A DNA stretch of 64,000 nucleotides from positions 24,492,747-24,556,746 of the forward strand of contig NC_135794.1 of the NCBI RefSeq assembly GCF_051106095.1, read 5' to 3'. Below are positions 56,901 to 64,000 of the stretch, one piece after another. This DNA comes from Pogona vitticeps (taxonomy: Eukaryota > Chordata > Lepidosauria > Squamata > Agamidae). The number at the start of each line of letters is the position of its first letter. Positions within the stretch are counted from its first letter, which is position 1. The notes beneath the pieces are model-generated. The model saw only the letters and a program-made list of their open reading frames with translations. It had not been told where the DNA came from and made no database searches. A program made the position numbers and the translations under genes.

Positions 56901-59635
56901 TAAAGCCGTGGGGAAAATTAAGAGTGAGTGTCTTTTTTTAAAAAAAGTTCCTCGTTCTTCAGTAATGAATTCATCTGTTTGTGTGCTTAAAAGTGGCTCA
57001 AGCAAGACTGCCCGTAAAATTGATTCGCTATGATACTGGGTTTTTTCCCCTTGTCACTTTTGTAATATATATCCTGCCTTTACCTTTCTGGACGAATCGT
57101 GGTCTTATGTGTGTGCGCTGTGCTTTGCCGAATATTAACTGATACCCTGTTTGTAGGTGATATGCTTCGTTACATCCACGAAAGTAAAGAGCGAGCTGCA
57201 GAAATTATTAAAGCAGAAGTGTCAAGGGAACGTCAGGAGACCACCCGGAAGATGCGCAAATATTACCTTATTTGTCTTCAGCAGCTTCTGATGGATGATG
57301 GAAAGCCTGAAGGGTGAAGTATTTTCAATTATATTAGGTGAAAAGATACCACTGACCGCTGCCTTCTGCTTGCCTATCAACTGTGGGGTTTATTCACCAA
57401 AAGTTGGTTATTTGTTCTTGCAATAGTTATAGACACACTTCCCTATTAAGTGCTCACAGTCAAGCAAGACCCACAGACGCGCTGCCTTCCCCATGAGATA
57501 CTTTGGCCACCTTCAGTATTCGTTTTCCTTTAGATAAAACAGGAACATATTATTAAACTAGACGTGTTTTTTTATTTTATTTTTACAAACGTTCCGATTA
57601 TATTCTCAAAGTGGCTGTACAGGATGTACAGCACAGCAAAACAACGCCAACACAGCGTTAAGATAAGTTGCAGAGGAGAGAGAAGGTCTTGCAGGTCTTG
57701 ACGGGCAGGAGGTAGCTGTACCGTGACGTCTCCAGGCACACCACCATTGAGGGCAGTGCTTTCTCCAAGTCAGTTTATAAACCGGATCTACTTTGTAGGC
57801 TTTCCTGCTCTGCCTGCTTTTGGCAAGGCTCCCTCCTTGCCCCCCTGCCCCACTTTTTTTTCTGAGGAAGAAATCACCCAGGCTGTGATCTGTTTGGATG
57901 AACTGTGTGGAGCCCAGCAGGAAAAAAGTTGTCGTGGAATCTGGCTGGGGTGGTGGTGGGGAAATTACTTCCTTGCTGGTTGTCCAAAACAAAACTTCCA
58001 CCCTTGCTTTTCAGCTCGTCAACAAAGGGGAAACGGTAGCGAGTCCCCTAGCCAGAGATGGCGCAGCCACACAGTCCAGGAACAATCTCTCTCCTCAGAC
58101 CCTCTGAAATGTAATCCTATCCTATAAGCATTTTATGCACAATTCTGCAGATTTCCTGAATGATGGGTGTTTAAGAAGTCAGTAAGCACTCTTTTGACTA
58201 GCAAAAACGTCCGTAAATCTATCTGGGCCCTTTGCTGAAGCTTGAACCTGCCTTGAAAGACTTAACTTCTGTTTCCAGAGGAGAAAAGCCGCTTCCATGA
58301 GCTACTGTAGAGCCACGTTTAGTCTAGAAAGGACTGGGCTTCTGAAGACTTTTCTTGGGTTTTCTACAGGGCTGAGAAGAAGATCATCTCTGCTGCCAGC
58401 AAAATAGCAACCATGGCTAAGATACTAGAGACTCCGGTCCGTAACGCATCCCACCCAAAAGCTTCCCAGTCAGGTATGGTTCCACGAAAACCATGTACAG
58501 CGACGCCTTTCGTAATGATGGCAGGTAGTGTTTTGCATCCTGGTATGCATAGAATTTCTGCCTTCTTCTGATGAGGGTTCAGGACATGTGAAGAATTCTG
58601 AGCCCCTTGAAGGAGGAGTATTGACAAGGTGGGCTTGTTCACAGTTACTTGCTTGACCTAATCTGATAATCCCTTTTTCCATTCCTCCTCCGTCTAGCCC
58701 AGTCACAAAACACCAAGCTGTTTGCTGAGGTGGAAGAACCTCAGAGGCATCATCCTAGGCAGATCCCCGCGGAAAGCCACGCTCGTGGCGAAAACCCGGC
58801 TGCCCACAGACGCATCCCGTGGAGCCTCCAGCAACAGCTGGATGCAGAAAACCCGCCGGCCGTTGCTTCCCGAACCCAGACCGATGGGAGAGCTTTGAAG
58901 CCGCCGGGTGGTTCTTCGGCTCCCTCTCTGCCCGTGACAGTGTTCACGGCGGACGGAAGTGCCAGCTGTGGTCTGCCTCCCCTCAGCGCACCCCAGAATC
59001 CTCCTCCGTGTCTTTCTCAAGCCAAGCTGCAGGACCTCCTCCCAAGCAGCTGTACAGGCGGCGGGGCTGATTCAGGGGCGGCTTGTAGCGGGTTTCAGCA
59101 CCCAAGTGAAAAAACGGGATTGAGAGAACCGGATGGCGTCCAGGCTGTAAAACATCGAACGGCAACCTTTGAGAAGAGTCAAGGCCAAGAAACTGTGGAA
59201 ACTCCCGTAAGGGATTCTGGAGCCTCTTTGGACTGGACTTTGCTGAGGGATGCGCCTCTGCACCCTTTTCAGAAAGTGCATTCTGGAGCGCAGGCAGGAC
59301 CCTGCGAACAGTTTTACACAGCCAGTCACTTTCTTCCGGCCAAGGACGATGCTTCTGTGTTTTGTTGGCGACCGGGTGGTCCCCAGGACACGTCGCCTGT
59401 AACCAGGAGGCAGGACCCGCCTTGTCAGGAGAGCCATTCGGCCGTGAACCCCTCTCGCGTGCCCTGTTCGAACCCGGACAATCTAAGCCCTTCTGACGCC
59501 CCTCGTAGCGGGGCCATGTTCTGTTCCACGGCCGGGAAAAGCTGCCACCCGCTGCATTCAAGGAAGCAGATGCGGGACGTGGCGGCTTTCCATCAGGACA
59601 GTGGCTTTGACAGCCCGCAGATCAACTTTGATTGA
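31367..59635 (+). CDS. CEP152: CEP152 (centrosomal protein of 152 kDa), 27 coding exons
   Basis: Centriole-duplication scaffold at the proximal mother centriole. In the established family (Drosophila Asterless) it recruits PLK4 and CENPJ and pairs with CEP63. Coding exons: 31367-31453, 33938-34029, 34229-34298, 34782-35114, 35818-35989, 39633-39773, 40709-40848, 41106-41306, 42225-42372, 43385-43476, 44169-44329, 45339-45537, 46498-46605, 47530-47660, 48672-48800, 48940-49075, 50410-50601, 51099-51362, 51878-52012, 52981-53634, 54844-55018, 55474-55695, 56267-56357, 56820-56923, 57157-57313, 58370-58473, 58698-59635. The sum is 5376 nt, 1791 residues plus stop; human is about 1710 from memory. 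The acidic N-terminus ([20 protein letters not shown]) is the PLK4-binding type. Residues from about 250 to 1450 are mainly charged coiled coil. The C-terminus ends [13 protein letters not shown], close to human [13 protein letters not shown]. Key matches: [40 protein letters not shown]. Confidence 0.95.
33938..34029 (+). CDS. CEP152: CEP152 coding exon 2
   Basis: Encodes [17 protein letters not shown], matching human LQQLLTDLPHDMLDD; still within the acidic PLK4-binding region. Acceptor gtctttcag, donor gtaagtcg. Confidence 0.95.
34229..34298 (+). CDS. CEP152: CEP152 coding exon 3
   Basis: Encodes [20 protein letters not shown], a poorly conserved acidic/tryptophan-containing stretch. Acceptor tctgagtag, donor gtaagttc; phase fits both neighbours. 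Confidence 0.85.
34782..35114 (+). CDS. CEP152: CEP152 coding exon 4
   Basis: Residues 84-194. Contains [19 protein letters not shown], matching human LYHLPENFRPYTNGQKQEF; the rest is divergent, acidic and probably disordered. Acceptor acccttggcag, donor gtacatgg. Confidence 0.93.
35473..35620. mobile_element. hAT-like MITE fragment
   Basis: Begins cagcggtccccaaccttttt, the usual hAT MITE end. The other end and a target duplication are not seen. Confidence 0.45.
35818..35989 (+). CDS. CEP152: CEP152 coding exon 5
   Basis: Encodes [16 protein letters not shown] and [13 protein letters not shown]. Two donors lie 6 bases apart, gtgaga at 35984 and gtgagt at 35990. The downstream one is chosen because it is closer to consensus and makes the join (FLATGESSSENMQ) the same length as human FLGANENSAENMQ. 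Using the upstream one would drop two residues without shifting the frame. Confidence 0.85.
36132..39420 (-). mobile_element. L2-clade LINE, near full-length, intact frame
   Basis: A non-LTR retrotransposon filling most of CEP152 coding intron 5, antisense to the gene. The 3' end (left) is an (ATT)n tail of about 95 bases preceded by an L2-type 3' end (acaatgacaataaatt in complement). The 5' limit is uncertain, between about 39400 and 39600. No target duplication was found. Confidence 0.88.
36411..39374 (-). CDS. LINE ORF: endonuclease plus reverse transcriptase (987 codons)
   Basis: Single uninterrupted frame. The N-terminal part is basic ([16 protein letters not shown]). An APE-type endonuclease follows, with [33 protein letters not shown] and SDHISLF. 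The reverse transcriptase has [52 protein letters not shown] and FADDTTVV (about residue 755). The C-terminus is of the L2 type ([20 protein letters not shown]). Besides the first Met, a later Met at 39329 (MAAQVF) has a strong context and may be the real start. The host is not a user of this protein; it would serve only transposition. Confidence 0.88.
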   Translation of the reverse strand: MPTGKQLCKETKLVKMAAQVFAAARHSRDRSLLWTLRAQAQVTYSRQELLSIGRNSCNFESRVSTYNIPAELLRRPALPVRKKRTRRKRKQKRGCRAGLRVRLGKNPHKPALPSLFVSNVRSLPNKIEELELTISLQKNIRDCCVMIFTETWLDSSIPGEVIELQGRRVHRADRSIESGKSRGGGVCVYTNDNWSTDVKIMDIHCSPDLEYLAVKCRPFYLPREFNVVIITAIYIPPDANTTTALSCLLTAISKQQQAYPDGVLVVAGDFNQANLKTVLPNFYQYVDCPTRGENTLDQVYCNIMHGYKTKPLPSLGQSDHISLFLIPSYRPLVKRIRPSIREIQVWPVDATEQLQDCFRSTDWTLFEEDNIDTYASTVLFYIKSCIDVIATTRQVRVFSNNKPWLNREVRLLLKARNAAFHSGDELQYREARAKLKRGIRDAKAMYSQRIEQHLESSDTRRVWHGLRQITGQSNKNSLCSSSDFLAEQLNQFFSRFEVETTIIPAPTVHNTSLESTIDRQPLVLQISDVRRAFQNINIRKAAGPDGIMGRVVRGCAAELAGVFTDIFNLSLLQCSVPTCLKTSIIVPVPKQSAVVSPNDYRPVALTSVIMKCFERLVLDYIKASLPPSLDPWQFAYRRNRSTDDAVSIVLHTVLSHLEQQGTYARLLFVDYSSAFNTILPNRLFLKMINLGLPQEICMWIKDFLTDRPQSVRMGSHHSSTLVLSTGAPQGCVLSPFLYSLYTHDCTPLYNTNAIIKFADDTTVVGLINKNNESAYRKEVQRLILWCKENHLTLNIKKTKELIIDFRRRRNVHLPLYINGEEVERVGSFKFLGTYISEDLSWTINANMLIKKAQKRLYFLRMLGKLNLSQHLLLSYYRSTIESVLTYGILAWFGSSSVADKKALQRTIKIAQNIIGLQLPTLDDIFTSRCLRKSHSILRDSSHPAYNFFELLPSGRRYRTIKTRTTRFLNSFYPRAIIAINNELKDHQ
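39633..39773 (+). CDS. CEP152: CEP152 coding exon 6 (coiled coil start)
   Basis: Encodes [19 protein letters not shown] and [20 protein letters not shown], the start of the long coiled coil. It lies just 3' of the antisense L2 LINE. Donor gtaaatct. Confidence 0.95.
40709..40848 (+). CDS. CEP152: CEP152 coding exon 7
   Basis: Encodes [20 protein letters not shown] and a coiled-coil continuation ending TANEEQ, collinear with human. Acceptor gttttaaag, donor gtaacgtt. Confidence 0.95.
41106..41306 (+). CDS. CEP152: CEP152 coding exon 8
   Basis: Sixty-seven codons of coiled coil including [16 protein letters not shown] and [13 protein letters not shown]. Acceptor tttcgttag, donor gtcagatt. Confidence 0.95.
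41860..41975 (+). mobile_element. Degraded tRNA-type SINE remnant
   Basis: tttcagactggcctgcctcg and cagggttggtgtgatg resemble the body of a common squamate tRNA SINE; the head is badly decayed. Confidence 0.35.
42225..42372 (+). CDS. CEP152: CEP152 coding exon 9
   Basis: Encodes [18 protein letters not shown] and [17 protein letters not shown], matching human RLKDHVKQLER and RSLEESQKQCAHLLQSG. Acceptor ttttatcag, donor gttggcct. Confidence 0.94.
43195..43275 (-). mobile_element. LINE/SINE 3' tail fragment
   Basis: The complement reads gccacccagagtagatc, then gatgggcagggtagaaattc and an ATAAA-rich tail, the conserved 3' end shared by squamate L2-like LINEs and their SINEs. Confidence 0.5.
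43385..43476 (+). CDS. CEP152: CEP152 coding exon 10
   Basis: Encodes [19 protein letters not shown] and SSEMNKALQ. Acceptor ctccctacag, donor gttggtct. Confidence 0.94.
44169..44329 (+). CDS. CEP152: CEP152 coding exon 11
   Basis: Encodes [17 protein letters not shown] and [14 protein letters not shown], matching human [15 protein letters not shown]. Donor gtatagga. Confidence 0.95.
45339..45537 (+). CDS. CEP152: CEP152 coding exon 12
   Basis: Encodes [19 protein letters not shown] and [19 protein letters not shown], collinear with human ELSKDEFILKLKAEVQRLL. Acceptor ctgaatag, donor gtgggttt. Confidence 0.95.
46498..46605 (+). CDS. CEP152: CEP152 coding exon 13
   Basis: Thirty-six codons, [13 protein letters not shown] then [19 protein letters not shown], phase 0 at both ends. 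Acceptor cccttattag, donor gtaagctt. Confidence 0.9.
47530..47660 (+). CDS. CEP152: CEP152 coding exon 14
   Basis: Encodes [19 protein letters not shown] and DKQEALD, matching human [20 protein letters not shown]. Donor gtgacttg. Confidence 0.95.
47955..48245 (+). mobile_element. L2-clade LINE 3' fragment, same family as 36132-39420
   Basis: Sense-oriented 5'-truncated copy in CEP152 coding intron 14. It shares with the full-length copy the end of the coding frame (taataatgagcttaaagaac), cctgaggtgtagatg, ggtctctgggtgtctgtgtg and atacttacaatgg, with scattered differences. Confidence 0.85.
48672..48800 (+). CDS. CEP152: CEP152 coding exon 15
   Basis: Encodes [20 protein letters not shown] and [12 protein letters not shown]. 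Acceptor cctcccccag, donor gtacggct. Confidence 0.94.
48940..49075 (+). CDS. CEP152: CEP152 coding exon 16
   Basis: Encodes [20 protein letters not shown] then [19 protein letters not shown], matching human [24 protein letters not shown]. The acceptor (tgtgtttttgag) is short and atypical but the frame demands it. Confidence 0.92.
50410..50601 (+). CDS. CEP152: CEP152 coding exon 17 (possible cassette exon)
   Basis: Sixty-four codons, phase 0 at both ends: [20 protein letters not shown] and [20 protein letters not shown], ending WEKELKE. Good acceptor (ttttgcctag) and donor (gtaggctt), with coiled-coil composition like its neighbours. I recall no matching block in the human reference isoform, so it may be alternative or lineage-specific. 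Confidence 0.87.
51099..51362 (+). CDS. CEP152: CEP152 coding exon 18
   Basis: Encodes [19 protein letters not shown] and DSGSQTEP, matching human LEKEWQSKLDQT and DCGSQTDQ. Acceptor ttcctgcag, donor gtagcaag. Confidence 0.94.
51878..52012 (+). CDS. CEP152: CEP152 coding exon 19
   Basis: Encodes [20 protein letters not shown] then [10 protein letters not shown], aligned with human AHQRWLGELPELAEYQ. Acceptor gctcgcag, donor gtagcgga. Confidence 0.93.
52625..52775 (-). mobile_element. tRNA-derived SINE
   Basis: Minus strand: gtgtggtgcagtgggcc A box, gagttcagatcccgact B box, then ggccatggaaactgactggg. Just upstream of CEP152 coding exon 20. Confidence 0.65.
52981..53634 (+). CDS. CEP152: CEP152 coding exon 20 (long coiled-coil exon)
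   Basis: 218 codons, phase 0 at both ends. Contains [40 protein letters not shown] and [12 protein letters not shown], strongly conserved with human ([26 protein letters not shown]). Acceptor gttctttag, donor gtaaccct. Confidence 0.96.
53904..53977. repeat. (GT)n then (GA)n microsatellite
   Basis: About 34 bases of GT followed by about 35 of GA within CEP152 coding intron 20. Confidence 0.95.
54844..55018 (+). CDS. CEP152: CEP152 coding exon 21
   Basis: Divergent, low-complexity polar segment ([17 protein letters not shown] and [17 protein letters not shown]). It is accepted for its intact frame, the ttgcag acceptor, the gtagtt donor and the matching phase of both neighbours. Confidence 0.8.
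55366..55445 (+). mobile_element. hAT-like MITE end fragment
   Basis: caggggtccccaacccccag followed by gtccgtggactgggcc and gaccgggccgcgga, a very common hAT MITE start. It stops just before the pyrimidine tract of CEP152 coding exon 22. Confidence 0.65.
55474..55695 (+). CDS. CEP152: CEP152 coding exon 22
   Basis: Encodes [20 protein letters not shown] and [18 protein letters not shown], matching human CCGHCFQELEKAKQECQDLKGKLEKCCRHLQ. A hAT-like MITE fragment ends about 25-30 bases upstream of its acceptor. Confidence 0.95.
56267..56357 (+). CDS. CEP152: CEP152 coding exon 23
   Basis: Encodes [20 protein letters not shown] and FKSASIPP, collinear with human [20 protein letters not shown]. 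Acceptor tctgtttag, donor gtaccata. Confidence 0.92.
56500..56720 (+). mobile_element. CR1-like LINE 3' remnant
   Basis: gttaaactgtggaactcact, gccacaagatatactgacag and ccaccaacttgaacagc resemble the CR1 3' coding end. Degraded; in CEP152 coding intron 23. Confidence 0.5.
56820..56923 (+). CDS. CEP152: CEP152 coding exon 24
   Basis: Encodes [20 protein letters not shown] and GKIK, matching human [21 protein letters not shown]. Acceptor gctctattag, donor gtgagtgt. Confidence 0.95.
57157..57313 (+). CDS. CEP152: CEP152 coding exon 25
   Basis: Encodes [20 protein letters not shown] and [20 protein letters not shown], the most conserved C-terminal block. Acceptor ctgtttgtag, donor gtgaagta. Confidence 0.97.
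58370..58473 (+). CDS. CEP152: CEP152 coding exon 26
   Basis: Encodes [20 protein letters not shown] and TPVRNAS, matching human [23 protein letters not shown]. Acceptor tttctacag, donor gtatggtt. Confidence 0.96.
58698..59635 (+). CDS. CEP152: CEP152 coding exon 27 (divergent tail, stop)
   Basis: 312 codons including the TGA at 59633. The body is fast-evolving, rich in Pro, Ser and Gly and probably disordered. Only the ending [15 protein letters not shown] is clearly conserved. Acceptor ccgtctag. Confidence 0.93.
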
Positions 59636-59985
59636 ACCCTAGGGTTCTGTGCGCGGTGCTCCGTGAGAGAGAGGCTGAAATACATTGAAATGAAAGCTGT
59701 GAAGGAAGCGGGTCGTGACTGTTCTTGTGAGTGGTTTCATTTTTTAAAAACACTTCCCTATTTGACTGTTACATGAGCAGACCTGTCATAAACTCCTATG
59801 TCGGTTTGTTCTTCTGTCGCCTGACCTCCACTTTTCTATTGATTGCCTTTTTTATACGTGTGTGCGCGTGTTGAGTGTGTGTGTCGTGTGTCAGCTGATC
59901 TGTTTTGATACCTCAAAATTAGTGTGCAGGCAAGTGCAAACTTTTTTTATATTTATAAAGAAATAAATCTGATACTTTGTAGTCT
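59636..59985 (+). other. CEP152: CEP152 3' UTR
   Basis: Short noncoding tail from the stop codon to about 20 bases after the AATAAA signal, with a GT-rich stretch near 59860-59890. Confidence 0.65.
59962..59967 (+). terminator. CEP152 poly(A) signal AATAAA
   Basis: Canonical AATAAA 330 bases after the stop, followed by a T/G-rich stretch (actttgtagtctatgtgt). Confidence 0.7.
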
Positions 59986-59989
59986 ATGT

Positions 59990-62900
59990 GTACAGTTGTC
60001 CCTACCATTTTCTTCGAAGTTTGGGGGAGTCTTACTTGGTTGAGGACAGCTGAGAAGCCCGATTGAAGCATTTGCCGTTAAAAACCTCTGGACCGATCTT
60101 GGTTTTATTCCACAAAAGCTGCAGCAGAAATCGGGCGCGTGCCCAGTTAGCACAAGTAGGTATGCCTTTTCTCATTTTAAAAAATCCTGTATGATTAGTG
60201 TAAGAGAAAACAAACTTGCATAGCACGGTAAAACTGTCATTATCTAACTGACTTTATTTTTATTTTTTTAAAAAGCACTGAAGATAATGCTTTAATACTC
60301 TGGCTTTGCCTATGATTTCACTTGTGCAAGCACAGTTTATTCAGATTAAGTGAAATTTGAGGTGTGAAAAAGCACCAGGGACTTGATGGTTCTATACTTC
60401 CCTCTACTGGGTTCCTGTTTCACATCATTCCGGACGTAAGACAATTGAAGCGAGTGATCGCACTTTTTAAAAGAAGCCTGAACCATCCCTGTAGCATCTC
60501 GCACGTCTGAAACTGCCCTTCCCGGAACTACCTTGGAGAGGTGGGATCTTTTTGGACAAGTTTACAGAAGGAAGCAGGTGTCATTCTTTAGACATTAATT
60601 ATTTCCATACTTCCTTTCAAAGTGCAGTCTTGAGGGTAGTTGAAAGTATAACATAATAAAAACATCAGTGAAATAAAACAGAAGAAGCATTTCATCCCGA
60701 AACCAAAACAATAGCACTATTGAAACTACAGTTTGCAAAACGTTATCTTCAGTGTCAGTATTTAATTTTGAATGGACTGAAATATTTAGGTGTTCTTTAT
60801 AGTCATTTTTAAAAAAACAGAGGAAAAGAGCAAGGTGAAAGAGACACGTTGATATGGTTCTGAGGGACTAACAACTTATCTTACAGAATGACTCTCAGAG
60901 AGCCCTTTGTTAGATACCGAGGTGGCATTGGTGGAAGCCCTTAAATCCCAACCAAAGGGAAGCCCCTCAAGTTCTCAAAGGCAGGGCAGTAAAGACACGG
61001 CTGTGATGGAGGACTTTTCCTAAAAGGCACAAAAACTAATCCACGATGCCTGCAATTTTGACCACAGGGAAAGGCCTAACAAGGATTTTTCCGGCCTCTA
61101 GTGGAAGAAGGAAGGAGATGCCGAAGAGTGAGCATGACGGGAGAGATGCTCTGATCGCACAAGGTCTTCCAGTGCTTTGCCCCTCTTTGCACAAGCCAGA
61201 AAAGCTCCCGTTAGGAAAGAGTTTCCCCAGTAGCGCAGGTATGCATGACCGAACGTACAGGTGAGATACCTTTCCCTCCGTGGGATCTCCTGGGCAGAAT
61301 GTTCCTACTGTGTTAAGCAGCCCTATAAACGTACCGCTCGAACTTTGTAACAAATCCTGTGCATAATTTATATCCCGGACATCACTTTCCTGTGGCTGGA
61401 AACTTCATGAAAAGTCTTTGCTCGGTCAGTGGAGTTAAAATGGCTTGATGGGACCGTGGGGTGGGGGTGGGGGTGGGATTGGAGGGGCTACAAAAGGGAA
61501 GGTGTCATTTTGAGGGGAGGGCTAAGCATCTCCCACGACCTACCGACCTGTTTCTTTTCTGGAAATCCACTTCTTCCCAGCTCCCATCTTGTGTCCTTGT
61601 CAAACCCAGGATTCATATGGACGTGTCCCTCTTTCCTCAAGATGTCAGTTTAAAACATTAAAAGGTGGTTCTAGTCCTTTATAATGTTTGTAACGGATGG
61701 GGAGGGGGATTAAGTGTTTAGAGAAGGGATGGCGACCCGCGTTGGGTGGGAGCTACTTCGCCACTGGAACCTTGCTCTTGCCCTCTTTCTTCGACGGGGC
61801 CACTTGCAAGCCGTGCACGCCAAGCGGCTGCACACAAGGCACAACGTTGGTGTGGCTGCTGGGCGAGAAAACCTGCTTTTCCCGACACCCTGTTGAAGTT
61901 CTGCAGGAGTTCATGGCTGCCCCGGGGCAAAGGCCGCTCAGAGCCCAAGGGGTGGGGGTGGGGGGGTTCAGGCGTCTCCAAAGTGGTCGTCAGCACGAGG
62001 GCGACCGGGGAACGGATCGAAAACACATTGTTTTTCACATCTGTGCCTTGCCTGGAACAGGAGCATCCGCGTTTCAGGGAAGGTTCCCCAAACGGGATGG
62101 GATGAGATGGACGTGAAAGGAAGCTGTTCCCAGAGCCCGACAGGGTTTGCCGTCATCTCTCTCCCCCCCCGCCCGCCTTCCACCCCCTTGCCTAGGATCC
62201 GAGATGCTCCCTCAGCTCCATCAGTGGGACACTCCCGTCAAGCCGAAACATCTCATTAGCAAGGGACTGATTGGGTTAGAGGAGAGAGACCTCAACGCCT
62301 ATTCCCATCACTGACATATGCTGTTTGGAGGAATGTCAGCCTTCCTTCTGCAGCTGCTGCTCCTCAGGTCAACAACCGGGGGGGGGGGGTTGGGGTTGGG
62401 TTGGGTTGCAGGGGCAGAGCAGAAGGAACTCCTCGCTCTGAGAGCTCCAAATTGGCTGACCTACATTTTTATTTGTACTGTAACAACACCCTTTTGGAAA
62501 GAAAGGGGAGGGGGGGCGAAAAAGGGAGAGAGGGAGAAAAAGGAGGAGGATTCTGGATGGTTTAGCCCACCATCGAATCCAGCAACAACCCATTTTATCC
62601 GGAGCAATGGGCATCCGACCCTGAGATGGCCACTCAGGGTCAGGCGGGTGGGTGTCCGTGCGTATCTGCCTGCAACGTTTCAATGACTGGTTAAAATTCA
62701 GGTTCAAATTTTTCCAAAACAGGTTTTTTGAGCTTGTAGTGGTGATTTAGAACCACTAAGCAGAATTCTCCAGCTTGTACGAAATGATACTGTTCCAGCC
62801 TTAGAGATAAACATTGGAAGGAGAAGCAGAGATTCATCCGTTGTCTTGGGAAGAGGGAAAAGTGGGAATATGTCTGGAAGCCGCCTAGAGTGGTCATTTT

Positions 62901-64000
62901 GAACAGATAGGTGGGGTAATAATAAGAATAGGAATAAGAATAATAAATCACACAGAATATGTCAGTTGCAGGAAACCCAAGAGAGAGGGAGTCCTGCAGG
63001 TACTCTGAAACTCGTGCGTGCATGATGATAGCCTTCCCTAATCTGGTGGCTTTCAGATGCTTGGAACGACCTCCTCCCTCGGCTAGCATGGCCCTGGGTT
63101 GAAGAATGATGGGAACGGCAGTCAATGTTCCATGGAGGACCCTGGGTTTGGGGAAGCTGTGTCGTCCCTTTGTGATCAATCCCTCAGTCTCTAACAGTAA
63201 CTCTGCAAGGCTTTTTACCTTTTGCTCCACAGGCTAACCTCCCCCCCAAAAAACACTTAAAAACAATGGTATTCAAACTGCTGTGTATGGCATAGAAGTT
63301 GCTTAAACTTAAAATCAAGCTATGGAGAGGTTTTGAAATGGAGCAGGGGCGCTAAAGGAAGAATCTAAAATGTTCTCAGCTGGACTCAGTGGAGACCGAC
63401 AGCAGATGACAGGAAGCTGCCTCCTGTCAGGTGAGACTGTTGATCATGGTGGCTCAGCAAAGTCTACCCGACTTTCTTTGTTGTGTTTTTGTGCTCCGTT
63501 TCCTCCTGGTGATGGGAATTGGCCAGGTTTTCCCAGGTCTGAGGCAGGGTTTCCTCCCCTCCGGCCCTGAGAGATGCAAGGGACTGGAACTTAAGAGAAT
63601 TTGTTTTTAAACACTCCTGAGGTAAATACCAAGGCTTAACGCTGGAAGGTTGCCTTTCCTGAACTGGTCTGTTCTTTTCAAATAAAATATAATCTATATA
63701 ACTCTCCGCTTACTACCTCTTTTCACGAATCCTTCAAGTAGGCCTTGGAGAGAAAGGATTTGGTGAGCTTTTCTCTTCTTTCTAGGTAATTTTGTGGCAT
63801 ATTTCTAGGGGATTTTTTTTTGTGTGACAAAAGGAATTCGGGTCCAGACGTGAGGGAGGCACCAGGGTTTAAACAATGGACATTTTAATATTCCCTCCCA
63901 GTATATAAACCAGTGACCCTTGGTGTTTTTTTTAAAAAGGCACACAAAAGGAATTGATGAGGTGCTGCATAGTTCACTGTATTAATTGATGGGCAGTCTA
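59990..64000. other. Region downstream of CEP152, no gene seen
   Basis: No exon with recognisable protein content on either strand. A LINE/SINE 3' tail (ggaagccgcctagagtgg and taataataag-type A-rich end) lies at about 62878-62945, and a palindromic MITE piece (ggctagcatggccc, tgatgggaacggcagtc) at about 63045-63130. By remembered human order the next gene would be FBN1, whose first coding exon I do not find here. Confidence 0.5.

Noticed and set aside
62691-63230. A 179-codon minus-strand frame
   Set aside because: Spans a MITE piece and a LINE/SINE tail; no coherent protein content.
59990-64000. Search for the first exon of FBN1, expected next to CEP152
   Set aside because: No fibrillin signal peptide or cysteine-rich sequence found on either strand.

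Overview
The window is vertebrate nuclear DNA, most likely from a squamate reptile (a lizard). The evidence is split genes with GT-AG introns, dispersed repeats typical of squamates (tRNA-derived SINEs with ATT-rich tails, CR1 and L2 LINEs, palindromic hAT-like MITEs), and many long microsatellites. It holds two protein-coding genes, both on the + strand: SHC4 and then CEP152. As I remember it, these two genes are also neighbours, on one strand, on human chromosome 15.

Layout. 1-4146 is upstream flank with a hairpin MITE and a hAT MITE that has a perfect 8-bp target duplication. SHC4 (coding 4147-25516, 12 coding exons, 615 codons plus stop) encodes an SHC-family adaptor: a long CH2-like N-terminus, a PTB domain, a CH1 linker with YY, YEN and YIN tyrosine sites, and a C-terminal SH2 domain with the FLVRES arginine. 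The 3' UTR carries a roughly 270-bp pyrimidine microsatellite close to the stop, and poly(A) signals lie near 26742 or 27314. 27300-29500 is intergenic apart from a CR1 remnant. A CpG-rich promoter at about 29560-30110 has a ZNF143/THAP11-like site, CCAAT boxes, a CDE/CHR-like pair and a perfect RFX X-box.

CEP152 (coding 31367-59635, 27 coding exons, about 1791 residues) encodes the centriole-duplication scaffold. It has an acidic PLK4-binding-type N-terminus, a very long coiled coil, and a conserved C-terminal tail. Its poly(A) signal is at 59962. The last 4 kb holds no gene I can recognise.

Mobile DNA. Coding intron 5 of CEP152 is almost filled by an antisense L2-clade LINE with an uninterrupted 987-codon reading frame (endonuclease plus reverse transcriptase). 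A 3' fragment of the same family lies in sense orientation in coding intron 14. Most tRNA-type SINEs and L2-like pieces inside the two genes are antisense to transcription.

Exon joins were worked out by eye from reading frame, splice sites and remembered human proteins. In both genes the summed coding lengths are exact multiples of three. Untranslated exon limits are the least certain part.
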